Below, piece after piece: positions 1-9,996 of a DNA stretch of 64,000 nt. Every line of letters starts with the position of its first letter. Position 1 is the first letter of the stretch. The notes under the pieces are model-generated. The model saw only the letters and a program-made list of their open reading frames with translations. It did not search any database and had not been told where the DNA came from. The DNA lies in the NCBI RefSeq assembly GCF_005239225.2, contig NC_133301.1, positions 14,756,318 to 14,820,317 on the forward strand, in the 5' to 3' direction. Source of the DNA: Populus alba (lineage: Eukaryota; Streptophyta; Magnoliopsida; Malpighiales; Salicaceae). A program made the position numbers and the translations under genes.

Positions 1-330
1 AACAGCAAGTTGTAAAATAGCATGTGATCGACTACGTCCCCAGAATCAGTAACAGCATTCATCATGCAAACAACAAAGTTCTTATTTTTTTGGCAGAAGT
101 TGAAATCGGGCTAGAGAAACTGAGTTAATTGGCAAAAGAAAAGACAAAAATCAAGCTAGAGAAACATACCTGAGGTGACTGGGCTACGAATGAAGCAACG
201 AACAATGAATCGATGGCAGCGATTGGGCTCGATGGCTCGACGTCCACTGCCCCCTCAGCTCCTCAGCTGGGTTTCAAAGAGGAATTAGGTTACTGAATTG
301 ATGATTTTGGTGCATTCTTCATCAGTCTTT
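1..330 (-). other. possible minus-strand leader exon and intron start
   Basis: Read on the minus strand, about 330 down to 170 has ordinary base composition and ends in CAG followed by GTATGT, a good 5' splice site at 169-164. AT-rich intron-like sequence follows to the left edge. No long open frame crosses it, so it would be a non-coding or short-coding leader exon of a gene beyond the left edge. Because the GC-rich repeat at 425-606 lies just upstream, it may instead belong to a transposon. Weak evidence from one splice motif and composition. Confidence 0.2.
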
Positions 331-424
331 TTTTAGTCTTCAGCCGTTCTGCGTTTTGTGACTTTTGTCACTTTAGAAAGCTGAAAACAACGTCGTTTTC
401 ATTGACAGGAAAGAAAAAAAAAGT

Positions 425-606
425 GACCGGGTCTCACCCGGGTTTGGCCGGGTCGACCGGGTCCCGGGTCGACCCACCGGGTCGACCGGGTTTGGCCGGG
501 CCAAATCCCAAGCGGGTTTTGGCCTTCACCCGGACCGGTTCCATGCCCGGGTCGGCCGGGTCCCGGTTCGACCCGCCGGGCCGGGCCGGGCCGGGTTTTA
601 AAACTA
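425..606 (-). repeat. GC-rich CCGGG repeat terminus
   Basis: A block of overlapping CCGGG, GGGTCGACC and GGCCGGG motifs in otherwise AT-rich DNA. It ends in GGGTTTTAAAACTATG. The complement starts CATAGTTTTAAAACCCGG, and close relatives in plus orientation begin near 4125 and 16660. The shared edge with variable GC-rich interior indicates one dispersed repeat family. Open frames here (402-623 plus, 434-859 minus) are low-complexity shadows. Element class is not determinable from the window. Confidence 0.6.
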
Positions 607-960
607 TGCTACCACCATTATGAAGGGGCGGGGGGAGACAAGCCCTACGAATGGCTGCACAGAGACCGCCACAGCCACCCTCCTGCTCCCATTGCCCCTT
701 ATAAATACGAAAGAATGCAACAACACTTATTAATTGATGTTTCTTGAATTTAATCGCACATGCACGTGTGGATCGGAAAAGATTACTTGGGCTGAAGGAC
801 CACCACCTTTTCTCGAGGCTGTTACATTCCTGATCGTTGGCAGTTGGCACTTGCCCCATTTAATTTTAAGAGAAATCCAGGGTACACAAACATGTGTACC
901 TCAACAGCATATATAAATGAAGCCACTCCAATAATAAATTTATTTTGAAATTATTAATTT
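607..960. other. no gene seen
   Basis: Sequence between the GC-rich repeat and the first bHLH promoter-like block. It contains short open frames without codon structure or recognisable motifs. Confidence 0.4.
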
Positions 961-1230
961 CTTAATAGGCGGAAAGTATTTTTGGTTAGTCAAGAAAGCT
1001 CCTGCTACTTGCAATAACGTAAATAAGACCAACCGTCCATCATGACTCGACCCACCATAACTTAGACATATATATTAATTGCGTTCCCTTTTCTTTCAAT
1101 TCTGTAAAATTTCTATGAACTTTCTCGGACGGTCTCATCATGATACAAAGAACTATCGACGATTCCCCAGTACCTCACACTTCCCCTTGCAAAAGTGCCT
1201 GCTCTAAAGTCGTATTTTGCAGACGAAACA
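961..1230 (+). promoter_or_regulatory. bHLH promoter-like block A (orphan)
   Basis: Matches the upstream region of bHLH copy 2 (about 9255-9500) in order: a GGAAAGTATTTTTGG block, CAATAACGTAAATAAGACC, CCATAACTTAGACATA, TCTATGA(A/T)CTTTCTC and CGATTCCCCA. It sits upstream of the exon-1 stub at 1352, so it is a leftover promoter of a lost gene copy. Activity is unknown. Confidence 0.6.
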
Positions 1231-1309
1231 TGCAATCGTTTGTTCATTTAGTGAATTACTAGAAACATAATTACCAGAATAGATTATGAAAATAACATTA
1301 AATCTAATT

Positions 1310-1395
1310 ATTGAATCCTTTCCCTTAGACAGCCGCCCCCACCCTCAATCCATGGAAACTTTTGAAAAAAATGCTGAGTATCGAAAGTTTTTCAT
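1310..1395 (+). pseudogene. bHLH exon-1 stub (copy 0)
   Basis: The leader and first codons of the bHLH genes are recognisable: CCCTTAGACAGCC, then CTCAATCCATGG with ATG at 1352, then a frame beginning METFEKNAEY. The intact copy 2 begins MESFDNISEYQNYW. Similarity stops after the EY codons, and the frame reaches a stop shortly afterwards, so the bHLH domain is absent. A second promoter-like block follows directly at about 1395. This is a remnant of an old duplication or recombination. Confidence 0.65.
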
Positions 1396-1505
1396 TTTCC
1401 TTCAACGCTGCGAAATTTAAAGAACTATACCTACGATTCCCCAGTACGTTCACACTTGCCCTTGCAAAGTGCCTGCTTTAAATGATCTTTTAGTCGTATT
1501 TTGCA
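1395..1505 (+). promoter_or_regulatory. bHLH promoter-like block B (orphan)
   Basis: Repeats part of block A (1081-1225) and of the copy 2 promoter: AAAGAACTATA, CTACGATTCCCCA, TTCACACTTGCCCTTGCAAAGTGCCTGC. Two tandem promoter copies therefore flank the exon-1 stub. The sequence from about 1640 to 1800 also resembles about 13890-14080. Confidence 0.55.
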
Positions 1506-3940
1506 TGCTTTTAGCATTGCTTTAAGCTGCATAATACAATTCGAGAACATGCGCAAGACGAAACATACAATATTCCTCCTTTTCTTCTCCTTTTTTATTC
1601 GCATACTCTGCTATATATTCTCGGTTGGGTTTGATTCCCCTTTTTTCGTTACTAACATCGTCATGATATTGGTTGCCGCTATTTATCTTGCATAACTGTG
1701 AATAACGTGTGATGGCATTATGACCCTTCAAAGGGCACAGTAAGAGCATAAGACAAGGTAGCCGTCCATAAGGAAACTGTGCCGGGAAAATAGCTTTGTA
1801 CTAGAGGACAATAGCTTTTTGAATTACTGTATATTCTTTCACAGTACACTGTCGATCGGATTAGTGCATTTTCTTTATAGTTTTTATTTTGGATTTTGGA
1901 TTTTTATTTTAGGTGATTTTACGTTCTTGAACTCAAATTAACCTTTAATTACATAATTTTTTTAGAAGAAATAGTTAACTTAAAAGATAAGGAATTGAAG
2001 TGAAAACATAAGGTATAGATTGAAACTTTTGTTAACATATTTATTTTAATTTCTTAACTTTTTAGATATTAGATAACTAGTCCCTTGAATTTTAAAAAAA
2101 TATATTTTGATACATAATTTTTTTCTTTTTTTTTCTTTTTTATTAGGAGGAGAGAGAGAGACTCACCGGATTTCAGCTTAGAAAGAAAAAGTAGCCGTTG
2201 GGAAAGATTACAATCATCAAAATGATTGATTTTTATATCAAAAGGTTCCATATAATGAGTATTTTATATTTTGATGTTTTTTTTCCTTAAAAACACCTAA
2301 CAAACAAATCTGAGCTCATAAATTTTTTTTGTTTTGGGTGAATTTTGAGTTTTGGAGTGATTTATTGGATTTTTTGTGGTCATAGATTGGCTTAACAAGG
2401 TGTTTGGGGTCTTTTTCTAAGTGTTTTGGATCAAAAATAGATTTTTTTATATAAAAAAAAAAGGATCATATTTTCCCGAACGCCATGGTGGCCGGATTCT
2501 AGGTTCACAGACAACTCGTCATTTTTTTTATATATACATGGGGCAGATGATGTTGTTCGCCCCCATTAACTTTTTTTTAAAAAATAAAGGGCCACACGTG
2601 GGCCTTTGCTTTATTAGGTCAGGTGTGGGTTCTGACTTGCTTGGCCCAACAATACCTAACCTGATTTTTTTTTTTTTTTTTTGTAGTTTTTTTTAAAAAT
2701 AATGCATTATTTGTGTTTATTTTTTCAAATAAATTTTGAGTTTATGTTTTAATTATATTTTGATTATTTTTAAATGATATTGGGTGCATTTAATTTTTAA
2801 AGAGGTAGATATGATTTATTTGTGATTTTTTCTTAATTTTATATAGACTAATTTTTTTTTTAAAATATTGAATTTTTTTATAAGATTTTTTATATGTGTT
2901 GCCTTGCATTTTTTTTTAATTATTATTTAAATTTTATGTGTATGTTGGTTTTTATTATAAATTTTATGTGTTTTTCTATTACAAATTTATTTTGATAAAG
3001 AATTCATTAAACATAATCAGGTAAATTATATGTATTGTGATGTTAGATATCTTGATCTTTATTTTTTTGCTTGGTTTTCTCAACTTTTTTTTTTTTTTTT
3101 TTTTTATTGTTGATGGATTTTTTTATAGAGAAATTCTTCTCTTTTGCTTGTTCATTTTAGAAGCAAGAATGTGAATCTCGATTTCAAGCTGCAATATTAT
3201 GGTTTAACAAATGCAATACATTTTTTTATACACAACTAAGAAAAAAAATCTGACCAAAATCTAATTATAATATACTTATTTTTATTATAATCAATTAAGC
3301 AAGTTCCTAAGCTATAAAAAAAAACAGAGTAATAATATAAGCTTCTAAGCTATAAAAAAAAAACAGAGTAATAATATATGCTTCTAATTCAACTATTAAT
3401 GTTGAAGAAAATATCCCTACAAAAGAGGAGCTCATCAGCAAGAATTCACCAGAAAAAGAATAATGTATTTTAAGAGATTAATACAAAGTATTATTTAATT
3501 TTTTTGAAATTAAAGAAATAAAAAGGTAAGATGGGTGAAAAACTATATAGCTAGTTTGTGATCATAACTCTCCAATAAATTAAGGACAAGTTCAAGATTC
3601 TAACTCTACCATAAGTAAAGATGATGGATAATCCAGATGCAGTCATGAAATCAAAAGCTTCTGTATACAGCTTTGGAAGAGGGGAGATAGCTTTCACATT
3701 TTTTATGACTGAGGATATTATGCTCTGCTCTCCATTCGTCTGCAGGTACTCCAATAGGGCATATCTGCGTCATCTTCAAGATAGCAGAATTCTGATCAAT
3801 ACAAACCAATTACTTGAATATTATATAATTTTTTAAAAAAATATTTATCTTTTTTTTAATAATTTTTATGCAAAAAAAATTGATGTCGAAGCATCACGTG
3901 AATCACCCAACTAGTTTATTCTTAAAAAGAAAAAAGAAAA
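1506..3940. other. AT-rich intergenic, no confident gene
   Basis: About 1640-1800 matches part of the block at 13890-14080 (GGGCAC, AGAGCATAAGACAAG). The rest is long T and A runs. About 3590-3770 is less AT-biased and may be a gene scrap, but neither strand gives a family I recognise. Confidence 0.4.
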
Positions 3941-3944
3941 AAAA

Positions 3945-4112
3945 AAAAAAGGCATCACTTTCCTTCTAAGTTCTAACATTGGAAGTATTTGAGCCATAAT
4001 TTCCCAGAAGCTACAACACCACTTCAGCAGGTGTGGACAGGGTGAATCAAAGTCGCACCGCACAGAATTATGAAACAAATAATCTCCTCCTTTTGCATCC
4101 CACGGCATCTTA
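3945..4112 (+). repeat. recurrent bHLH 3'-flank module, copy at 4 kb
   Basis: Contains the string set found downstream of bHLH copies 1 and 2: GGCATCACTTTCCTTC, AACATTGGAAGT, GAGCCATAATTTCCCAGAAG, CAGGTGTGGACAGGGTGAA, TCAAAGTCGC and CAGAATTATGAAACAAAT. Here no bHLH gene precedes it, so with the exon-1 stub at 1.35 kb it marks the far end of a lost gene copy. Confidence 0.7.
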
Positions 4113-4124
4113 AATGACTTATCC

Positions 4125-4280
4125 ATAGTTTTAAAATCCAAACTGACCCGGCGGGTCGACCTAGAACCCGGTTGATTTGAGCTTGAGACCGGTTTGGGTC
4201 TAAGTAAAAACCTGCTAGAAAGTTAGCCCGATAAAACTCGGTTGACCCGGGTAAACTTGACTGTGACCTGGCTACCTTCC
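4125..4280 (+). repeat. GC-rich repeat terminus, plus orientation
   Basis: Begins CCATAGTTTTAAAATCC and continues GACCCGGCGGGTCGACC, the same edge as the block at 606 but in the opposite direction. It separates the 3' module from the Argonaute fragment. Confidence 0.5.
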
Positions 4281-4349
4281 TTTTTTTGTTCTTTATAAAT
4301 TTCTTGGAATTGAAGTGGCAATGCTGTTTGTTGCTACCCTTCATTTACC

Positions 4350-4905
4350 TTATAACTCAGCTACAACAGTCCCAGGTGGTATATTTTCGTTAGAAAATTG
4401 GTTTTTAGTCGATGATGGATCAGTCTCCCAAGGAAAGAACCTTGTGTGATGTCTCTTCTGGACTAGTGCAAAAGAAATGGGAGGTCTTTAACCATGGAAT
4501 CTAGAACAAGCTTCTCTAATGGCTTGCAACTCCTCTTTAAGAACCTTATAAAATTGGGTTTCGCCTGCTCATTCGCTAAAGAATATTATTCTTTTTGGAA
4601 GTTCATTCAATTCCTGGTAAAAATCATCTATCAATCCTTTCATCATTGCACCAAGGTCCCAGATGATTTCTTGTCGATATGTTTGCGACCTCATTCTTGA
4701 GACATACTTGTTTGCTGCAGGCCAGTTCATACTACCAACCGCAGCAGCAGCAGATGGATTGATATCGTCTAGTGGGCGAGGATGAGTCACATCAGCTCCC
4801 ATGAACATCACAGGTTTATTGGGACGAAGAAAGAAGGGAATCTGAGAGGGTAATGAATTATACAAATCAACTGTGCACCCTTTCAAGTTAAACATGGTAT
4901 TTTGA
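4350..4905 (-). pseudogene. AGO: Argonaute (AGO2-type) PIWI-domain pseudogene fragment
   Basis: The minus-strand frame from about 4895 contains the start of an Argonaute PIWI domain. Visible pieces are PVMFMGADVTHPRP, NWPAANKYVSRMRSQT, DLGAMMKGLIDDFYQEL and LPKRIIFF. The GADVTHP block carries the first catalytic Asp of the slicer centre. The frame then meets a TGA at 4571-4569. Similarity continues in frame through ETQFYKVLKEELQAIREACS, another stop (TAA at 4490-4488), PPISFALVQKRHHTRFFPW and NIPPGTVV, ending at a third stop near 4350. The wording resembles the AGO2/AGO3 clade. No PAZ, N or Mid domain is nearby. Roughly 180 codons of a protein usually near 900-1000 aa remain, so it is a dead fragment. 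Confidence 0.85.
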
Positions 4906-5474
4906 TGTATATGAGCTCATTAGGTAACTAAGGGGGTTCAGCCGTCAGAAATATTTTTATCTTTGCCAAGTTAATTGTTTTTGGTTGATCCGGATAAATC
5001 CATTTGACCCGTAATCTGATTATTAGTAATCTGATTATTAGACTAGATTGGTCATTGAGTTGGGTTTCAAAACTATAAACTTGTCCAAGGTTCACTTATA
5101 TTTTGGTATATGCCCCAAGCATAGTCAAGAGAAACATCAACAGTTATGTGTTCAAATCCTGGGTAAGATAGTATTAGTTCACGTTGCGGATAAAATTAAA
5201 ATTTATTACTTGTAAAACTTAGCAATAAATCAGTAATGAAAATTATCATATGTATATTTGTGGCTGCTTATTATCAACAATAAAAAATCCTTTTTGTTGT
5301 TGATATTAGCTTTTATTTATTTAAATGAATAATTTGTTGCTGATATAATCTTGTAATTTTTTTAATTGGTTGCTATGGAATGTTTTTAAATTTCGTATTA
5401 GTTTTTTTTTCATGATTTATTGAAAAATGTTTATTGATTATTTATATATGTTTGGTTAAAACTGTGGTTAAAAT
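4906..5474. other. intergenic, repeat-derived
   Basis: No gene seen. About 5117-5170 shares AAGCATAGTCAAGAGA and GTTCAAATCCTGGGTAA with the downstream flanks of bHLH copies 1 and 2 (near 8590 and 12370). About 5450-5474 is the left half of a TGTTTGGTTAAAACTG repeat interrupted by the hAT-like insertion. Confidence 0.5.
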
Positions 5475-6569
5475 CAGGGGCGGAGCTAGAATTATTTGTT
5501 AGGGAGGGCCAAAATTAATATAATAAAATATAATATTTATTTTAATTTATTGTATATGAGTTATAAATCAAAACCTGTATAATTTAGTTTTATTTAAATA
5601 ATTTACTACAAACACATATAATGATCTTTGTATAAGATAAAAGGTTTGGAGCAATATCAAATCGAGTCAAAGCAATGAAGTTAATTTCATCTTCATAATG
5701 CATTCATCACTTTAATGTTGTTAGTCATTATACCTATTAAATATAAACATACAAAGTATATAAGAAACATTAGCTAAAGCGAAGCATTATTTGTGTTTGA
5801 TAAACTTTGAAATAAAAAAATAATAAAGAATGATTCTTACATATTTATTTTAATTGTGCTCGTCGTTCTTTCATAAAATAGAAATAATCGATTATCATAT
5901 CAATTCTTCTTATTTTGTTCATTATTCAACCTAAAATCAAAACATGTATCGTAAGAAAAAAATTGATAATTTTAGTGGCTCTTCTAAAAACAACATAAAA
6001 AAATTCAATCAAAAAAACCAATAAAATATATCTAATTAATTAGAAAAAAAAAATCACAATAACAAGAATTCAAAAAACAATTGGTAGAATTAGCATATCT
6101 GAGAAAAAAAAAAAAAGAACAAAAATGGTAGAATTATATAAAAAAAATCTCATCAAATTATTAACAAACATCTCAAAACAAAACAAAAATAGATTTAAAA
6201 TTTAAATTACCTTGTTTTGTTTGATGAAAGATAAATTAATTGATGATTTATTTTAATATTTTTATAAAAAAAATTTATTTATAATTTTTTTTTATTATTG
6301 CATGATTTATATTAGATTAAATTGATAAAAAAATTTTATTTCTCAAAATAAACTCAAGAATAAACTGGGAATTCTCCAGAATAAACTCAATTACCTAGTA
6401 AAATAATTTCTTTTCACGTACATCAAGAATAAACTCAAAGAAAGGCCCACTTTTTTAAAAATAATAACTCTTCCTCTTATTTAATTATACTAAATTACCT
6501 AGTAATAAAAAAATATGTATTTTGCAGGGGGCCCGGGCCCCTGCCTGCCCCCCCTTGCTTCCGCCACTG
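5475..6569. mobile_element. non-autonomous hAT-like DNA transposon with 8-bp target duplication
   Basis: The left end reads CAGGGGCGGAGCTAGAA. The right end, complemented, reads CAGTGGCGGAAGCAAGG, giving imperfect terminal inverted repeats of the CAG(G/T)GGCGGA type. The element is flanked by an exact 8-bp direct repeat GTTAAAAT at 5467-5474 and 6570-6577, the length expected of hAT insertions. The 1095-bp interior is AT-rich with no long open frame, so no transposase is encoded. Confidence 0.85.
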
Positions 6570-7317
6570 GTTAAAATTGAGGTTCAACAAAAAATAATTT
6601 AATATGTTTGGTTAAGAATGTTTTTGAAATTGAGGTTATAAAATAATTGTGTGTGTGTGTGTGTGTGTATTAATGGTTTTTAATTTAAATATTGTAGATT
6701 TAACTATGGCTATTATATCATGAAATAAATAATACTTTATTTAAATTATTTTTTATTATTCAATTAAACTATCTACAATTTCATCACATATGAAATACAT
6801 CTGACAAGAACTAGAGTTTCCTTGATTTCTTGAGCACACACCAACATCATGCAAAATATAATCAGAAACAAAATTAAGATTGCGATCAAATTTTGAAAAT
6901 ACTAAGTCATCAATATAACACAATTAAAAATAAAAAATTTAATTTAATTTTTTTTTTACTAAATCAGACCCGATTAAATACATTTAGCTTTGAAATGGAC
7001 CTGATTTAACCAGAACAGTAGAAACATGAACCACTATTCACTTAAGCAAATAGTAGAGACATTCTCCACTGTTCACTTAAGTGAAAAGTAGTTCATGTCT
7101 TCATTGTTCCCTTAAATGAACAGTGGAGCTCTTCAAAGCTAAAAGTAGCTTCGTGCTACTTTCAATAAGCCTATATTTTCAACGCAGAAATTAATGAGAT
7201 CCATGAATTGCAAACTGAGTTTTATGAACTATCAAACATTTGTTTCTCGTGATTGGCTTCAAAAGCAGAAGCAATAACAGAAACAAACGTCCTCTAAAGA
7301 ATTACACAAGGGGTACT

Positions 7318-7490
7318 AAAAAAGGATATTATTTGTTTTTTTATTTTTTTTATTTAAAAATATATTAAATTAATATTTTTTATTTTTTAAAATAATTTTA
7401 TAATATTAGTACATTAAAATGATTTAAAAATATATAAAAATAATTTTAAATAAAAAATAAATAAATTAAAGTTTTTAGAAACGAATGTGA
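7318..7490. mobile_element. Tourist-like MITE relative
   Basis: AT-rich block with the TATTAAATTAATATT and ACATTAAAATGATTTAAAAATAT motifs shared with the better bounded elements at 52792 and 57696. It lies 200-380 bp upstream of bHLH copy 1, and its borders are approximate. Confidence 0.4.
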
Positions 7491-7494
7491 TTCC

Positions 7495-7697
7495 AAACTG
7501 TCCTGTCACCCGTCAACAGTTTCTAGTCAAATTTCGAATAGTCGCAACCACCGTCCAACTAGCTAGTCCGTATTAAGTCCCATTATTCATTCATACATGG
7601 TTGAGAAAACAAAACTGACCATCTCAAGCACAGCAGCATTCATGATCTGTCTTTGAATTCTTTCCCTTGAGAGTTAAGACAGCCCCACTCTCAATCC
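7495..7697 (+). promoter_or_regulatory. bHLH copy 1 promoter, altered TATA
   Basis: Aligns with the copy 2 promoter through CACCGTCCA(A/C)CT, CTAGTCC, CCATCTCAAGCA, GAATTCTTTCCCTT and GACAGCCCCACTCTCAATCC just before the ATG. Where copy 2 has CATATAAAGTG, copy 1 has CGTATTAAGTC (TATTAA at 7571-7576), so the TATA box is damaged. Reduced initiation is an inference. Confidence 0.55.
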
Positions 7698-8152
7698 ATG
7701 GAATCTTTTGAGGATATTTCTGAGTACCAAAATTACTGGGAGATGACTAGCATGTTTTTGAATGACGAGCTTAAAAGGTACACCCCCTTTCATATTTGCT
7801 TTCAGTTGCCAAACGTTTTTTACATTTTTATTTTCCATGTCCATTTTTCTTTTTTCTTTTTTTCACACCAGTACTCAACTTAAGAACAAAAGTTCTTTAA
7901 TTTTGAGACAGTTGGGCAATGGATCAGGCATCTAGCCAGTACTATGATTCAAGCTCGCCGGACGAAGCTGCTTCAGCAGTAGCCTCTAAAAATACAGTTT
8001 CAGAGAGGAACAGGAGGAAGAAGCTTAATGACAAGCTCTTGGAACTTAGACAAGCAGTCCCCAAAATCAGCAAGGTTACTTTATAGCTCATTAATAATGA
8101 CAAGTCATTAACAATCTAAATCATATATTGCAATAATTAATTCTATATTGCA
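7698..8152 (+). pseudogene. bHLH copy 1: truncated bHLH35-like gene (exons 1-2 only)
   Basis: Exon 1 is 7698-7777 and exon 2 is 7912-8074, joined by GT-AG in the same phase as the intact copies. They encode 81 residues beginning MESFEDISEYQNYWEM and including the basic region VSERNRRKKLND and helix 1 through VPKISK. Intron 2 sequence follows that of copy 2 until about 8142. From about 8145 onward it matches the copy 2 3' flank (about 11858 onward). Exons 3-5, with helix 2 and the ACT-like domain, are missing. If intron 2 is retained, translation ends at TAG 8084-8086 after 84 aa. Without helix 2 it should not form a normal HLH dimer. The open frame itself is undamaged, so a small transcribed product cannot be excluded. 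Confidence 0.85.
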
Positions 8153-8566
8153 ACCATATCCAATTATTTTAAACAATCTTTTTCAGGCTCTGTTTTTCTT
8201 TAGATGTAAAATAAAATGACCTTGTCATTTGTATGTTCAAGACTTGCTCAATTCAATAAGAATTACTGTTTGTCTATTGTAACTCAGACTCTGCAATTAG
8301 CATTTGATCTTTCTCTCTTTAATAATTACTTGATGGGGTCACGTTATGCTCGGTTCTATACTGTGCAAATGACCACTGAGTCAAGTCAAGAAGTCTTCTC
8401 TCTATCATCAAACAAAAAAGAAGGCGTCACTGTCCTTCCAACATTGGAAGTCTTTGAGCCATAATTTCCCAGAAGCTACAGCCCCCCGTCAGCAGGTGTG
8501 GACGGGGTGAATCAAAGTCGCGCCTCACAGAATTATGAAACAAATATTCTCCTTCTTTTGCTCCCA
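8153..8566 (+). repeat. 3'-flank module of bHLH copy 1
   Basis: Near-identical to 11865-12308 behind copy 2: CTCTGTTTTTCTTTAGA, TGACCTTGTCATTTGTATG, TAATAATTACTTGATGGG, CACGTTATGCTCGGTT, then the conserved AACATTGGAAGTCTTTGAGC, GTGTGGACGGGGTGAATC and CAGAATTATGAAACAAAT strings. An 82-codon open frame (8216-8464) lies inside but is poorly conserved as protein, and I do not call it a gene. Confidence 0.75.
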
Positions 8567-9240
8567 ATCAACCCTGAATTTGACAAAAAGCATAGTCAAG
8601 AGAGATACGTGTACAAATCCAGGGTAAAATGTATTTTAACAACAGGATGACCCTGCATGTGTTAGGGTTATGATGTTGTTTGAGAATATTTGTTATAGTT
8701 TTTGACTCAGAGGCAGATTTTGGATCGGAGTACGGGCATCTACCTCCCTGTGTGATTTATTTGATGTTTTGTTGCTATGATTCATAGATTGGGAGGCGTC
8801 AGAGCAATGCCCCCGCGATACTATAAAAGGGTATCACAAAAAATATATTAATACCTCTAGGATGGTATTTTTCAGCGATTTAGGATATATTATAAATACA
8901 TACCATATAATTCTATTTTAATATAATAAAAATAAAAAACTTCTGGTTTACCTATCTCCTTAACTATAAGACTGTGAGAATTATGATATTAACTAACTTG
9001 TTAACAATACCAAAGGTGATTTAAGCCCAATGAGTACGTTTATATACTGGGATAACATTGCAACGATTTTTTTATCCATGGACTAAAGTTGAAATTGAAT
9101 TAATCATGGGTCCCAATTAGAAATTTGCATCCTTTTGTGTTAATCTCCATGGATGTACACAAAAATGAACACTTTGATACAATCAAAGCACGATTTTCTT
9201 TCAAAAAGAGCATAATCTAACTTTTAGCTTTGGAAGGTGT
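8567..9240 (+). repeat. downstream part of the copy 1/copy 2 duplication unit
   Basis: AACAACAGGATGACCCTGCATGTGTTAGGGTTA and following sequence to about 8900 recur downstream of copy 2 (12420-12680), so the duplicated unit extends about 700-800 bp past the coding part. From 8900 to 9240 no gene is seen. Confidence 0.6.
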
Positions 9241-9996
9241 TCACATTTTATTGTCTTTGAAGGAAAGTATTTTTGGATGGTCAAGAAAGCTCCACCTACT
9301 TTCCATGCACCAGCAATAACGTAAATAAGACCAACCTTCCGTCATCACTCGACCCGCCATAACTTAGACATACTAATCGAGTTTCCTTTTCTTTCAATGC
9401 TGTAAAATTTCTATGATCTTTCTCATACGGTCTCATGATGCAAAGAACTATAAATCTACGATTCCCCACTTCACACTTTCCCTTTCCAAATTGACTGCGC
9501 TAAATATTGTCTTCTAGTCTTGTTAAAATAGGTTTTAAATTAAATCAGTTAAGAAATTGTTTGGAGGTATAAGTTTCGGTTATTTTTTAAAGTATTTTTT
9601 ATGTTGAAATACATTAAAATGATATATATATTTTTTAAAATTTATTTTTAAAATTAGTGCATCAAAACAATCCAAAATATAAATAAAAAAATCATTATGT
9701 ACAAAACACATTTATTTATTTTACTGTCCATCCATGTTTATTTTTCTTTGCTTAAAATTCATTTATTTATCAAAATATCTTAGGTGGTATACCGCCAAAC
9801 TTGTTGATGCAACGCCCCGCGTCACTAGTCTCGTCACATTTCAAATAACCCCACCCACCGTCCACCTGGCTAGTCCATATAAAGTGCCTTTATACATCCA
9901 TGGCCGAGGAACCAAAACCCACCATCTCAAGCATAATTGCACCATTCAAGTTTTCTCATTGAATTCTTTCCCTTAAGACAGCCCCACTCTCAATCC
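9241..9996 (+). promoter_or_regulatory. bHLH copy 2 promoter region
   Basis: Contains the conserved promoter blocks also present at 961-1230, an AT-rich MITE-like insert at about 9540-9710, and a TATA box (TATAAA, 9878-9883) about 115 bp before the ATG. CCACCGTCCACCTGG and CCATCTCAAGCA are shared with copy 1. Transcription should begin near 9910; this is an estimate from TATA spacing. Confidence 0.6.

Noticed and set aside
434..859. 141-codon minus-strand open frame
   Set aside because: Half lies in the CCGGG low-complexity repeat and gives Pro/Gly/Arg-rich sequence; no domain and no splice context.
1501..1749. overlapping 64- and 75-codon frames on opposite strands
   Set aside because: They lie in promoter and flank repeats related to 13.9 kb; composition is hydrophobic from T-runs and not conserved as protein.
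3551..3836. possible gene scrap on either strand
   Set aside because: Codon-like composition and a CTGCAG-GT context, but no recognisable family and the frame breaks; left as unassigned.
8216..8464. 82-codon frame repeated at 11927-12205 (92 codons)
   Set aside because: It lies in the 3' flank of the bHLH copies. Similarity is at DNA level across the whole flank, and the length difference is only the 30-bp duplication.
8600..8625. tRNA B-box-like GT(T/A)CAAATCC at about 5150, 8607 and 12390
   Set aside because: No A-box at the right distance and no cloverleaf; a SINE origin could not be supported.
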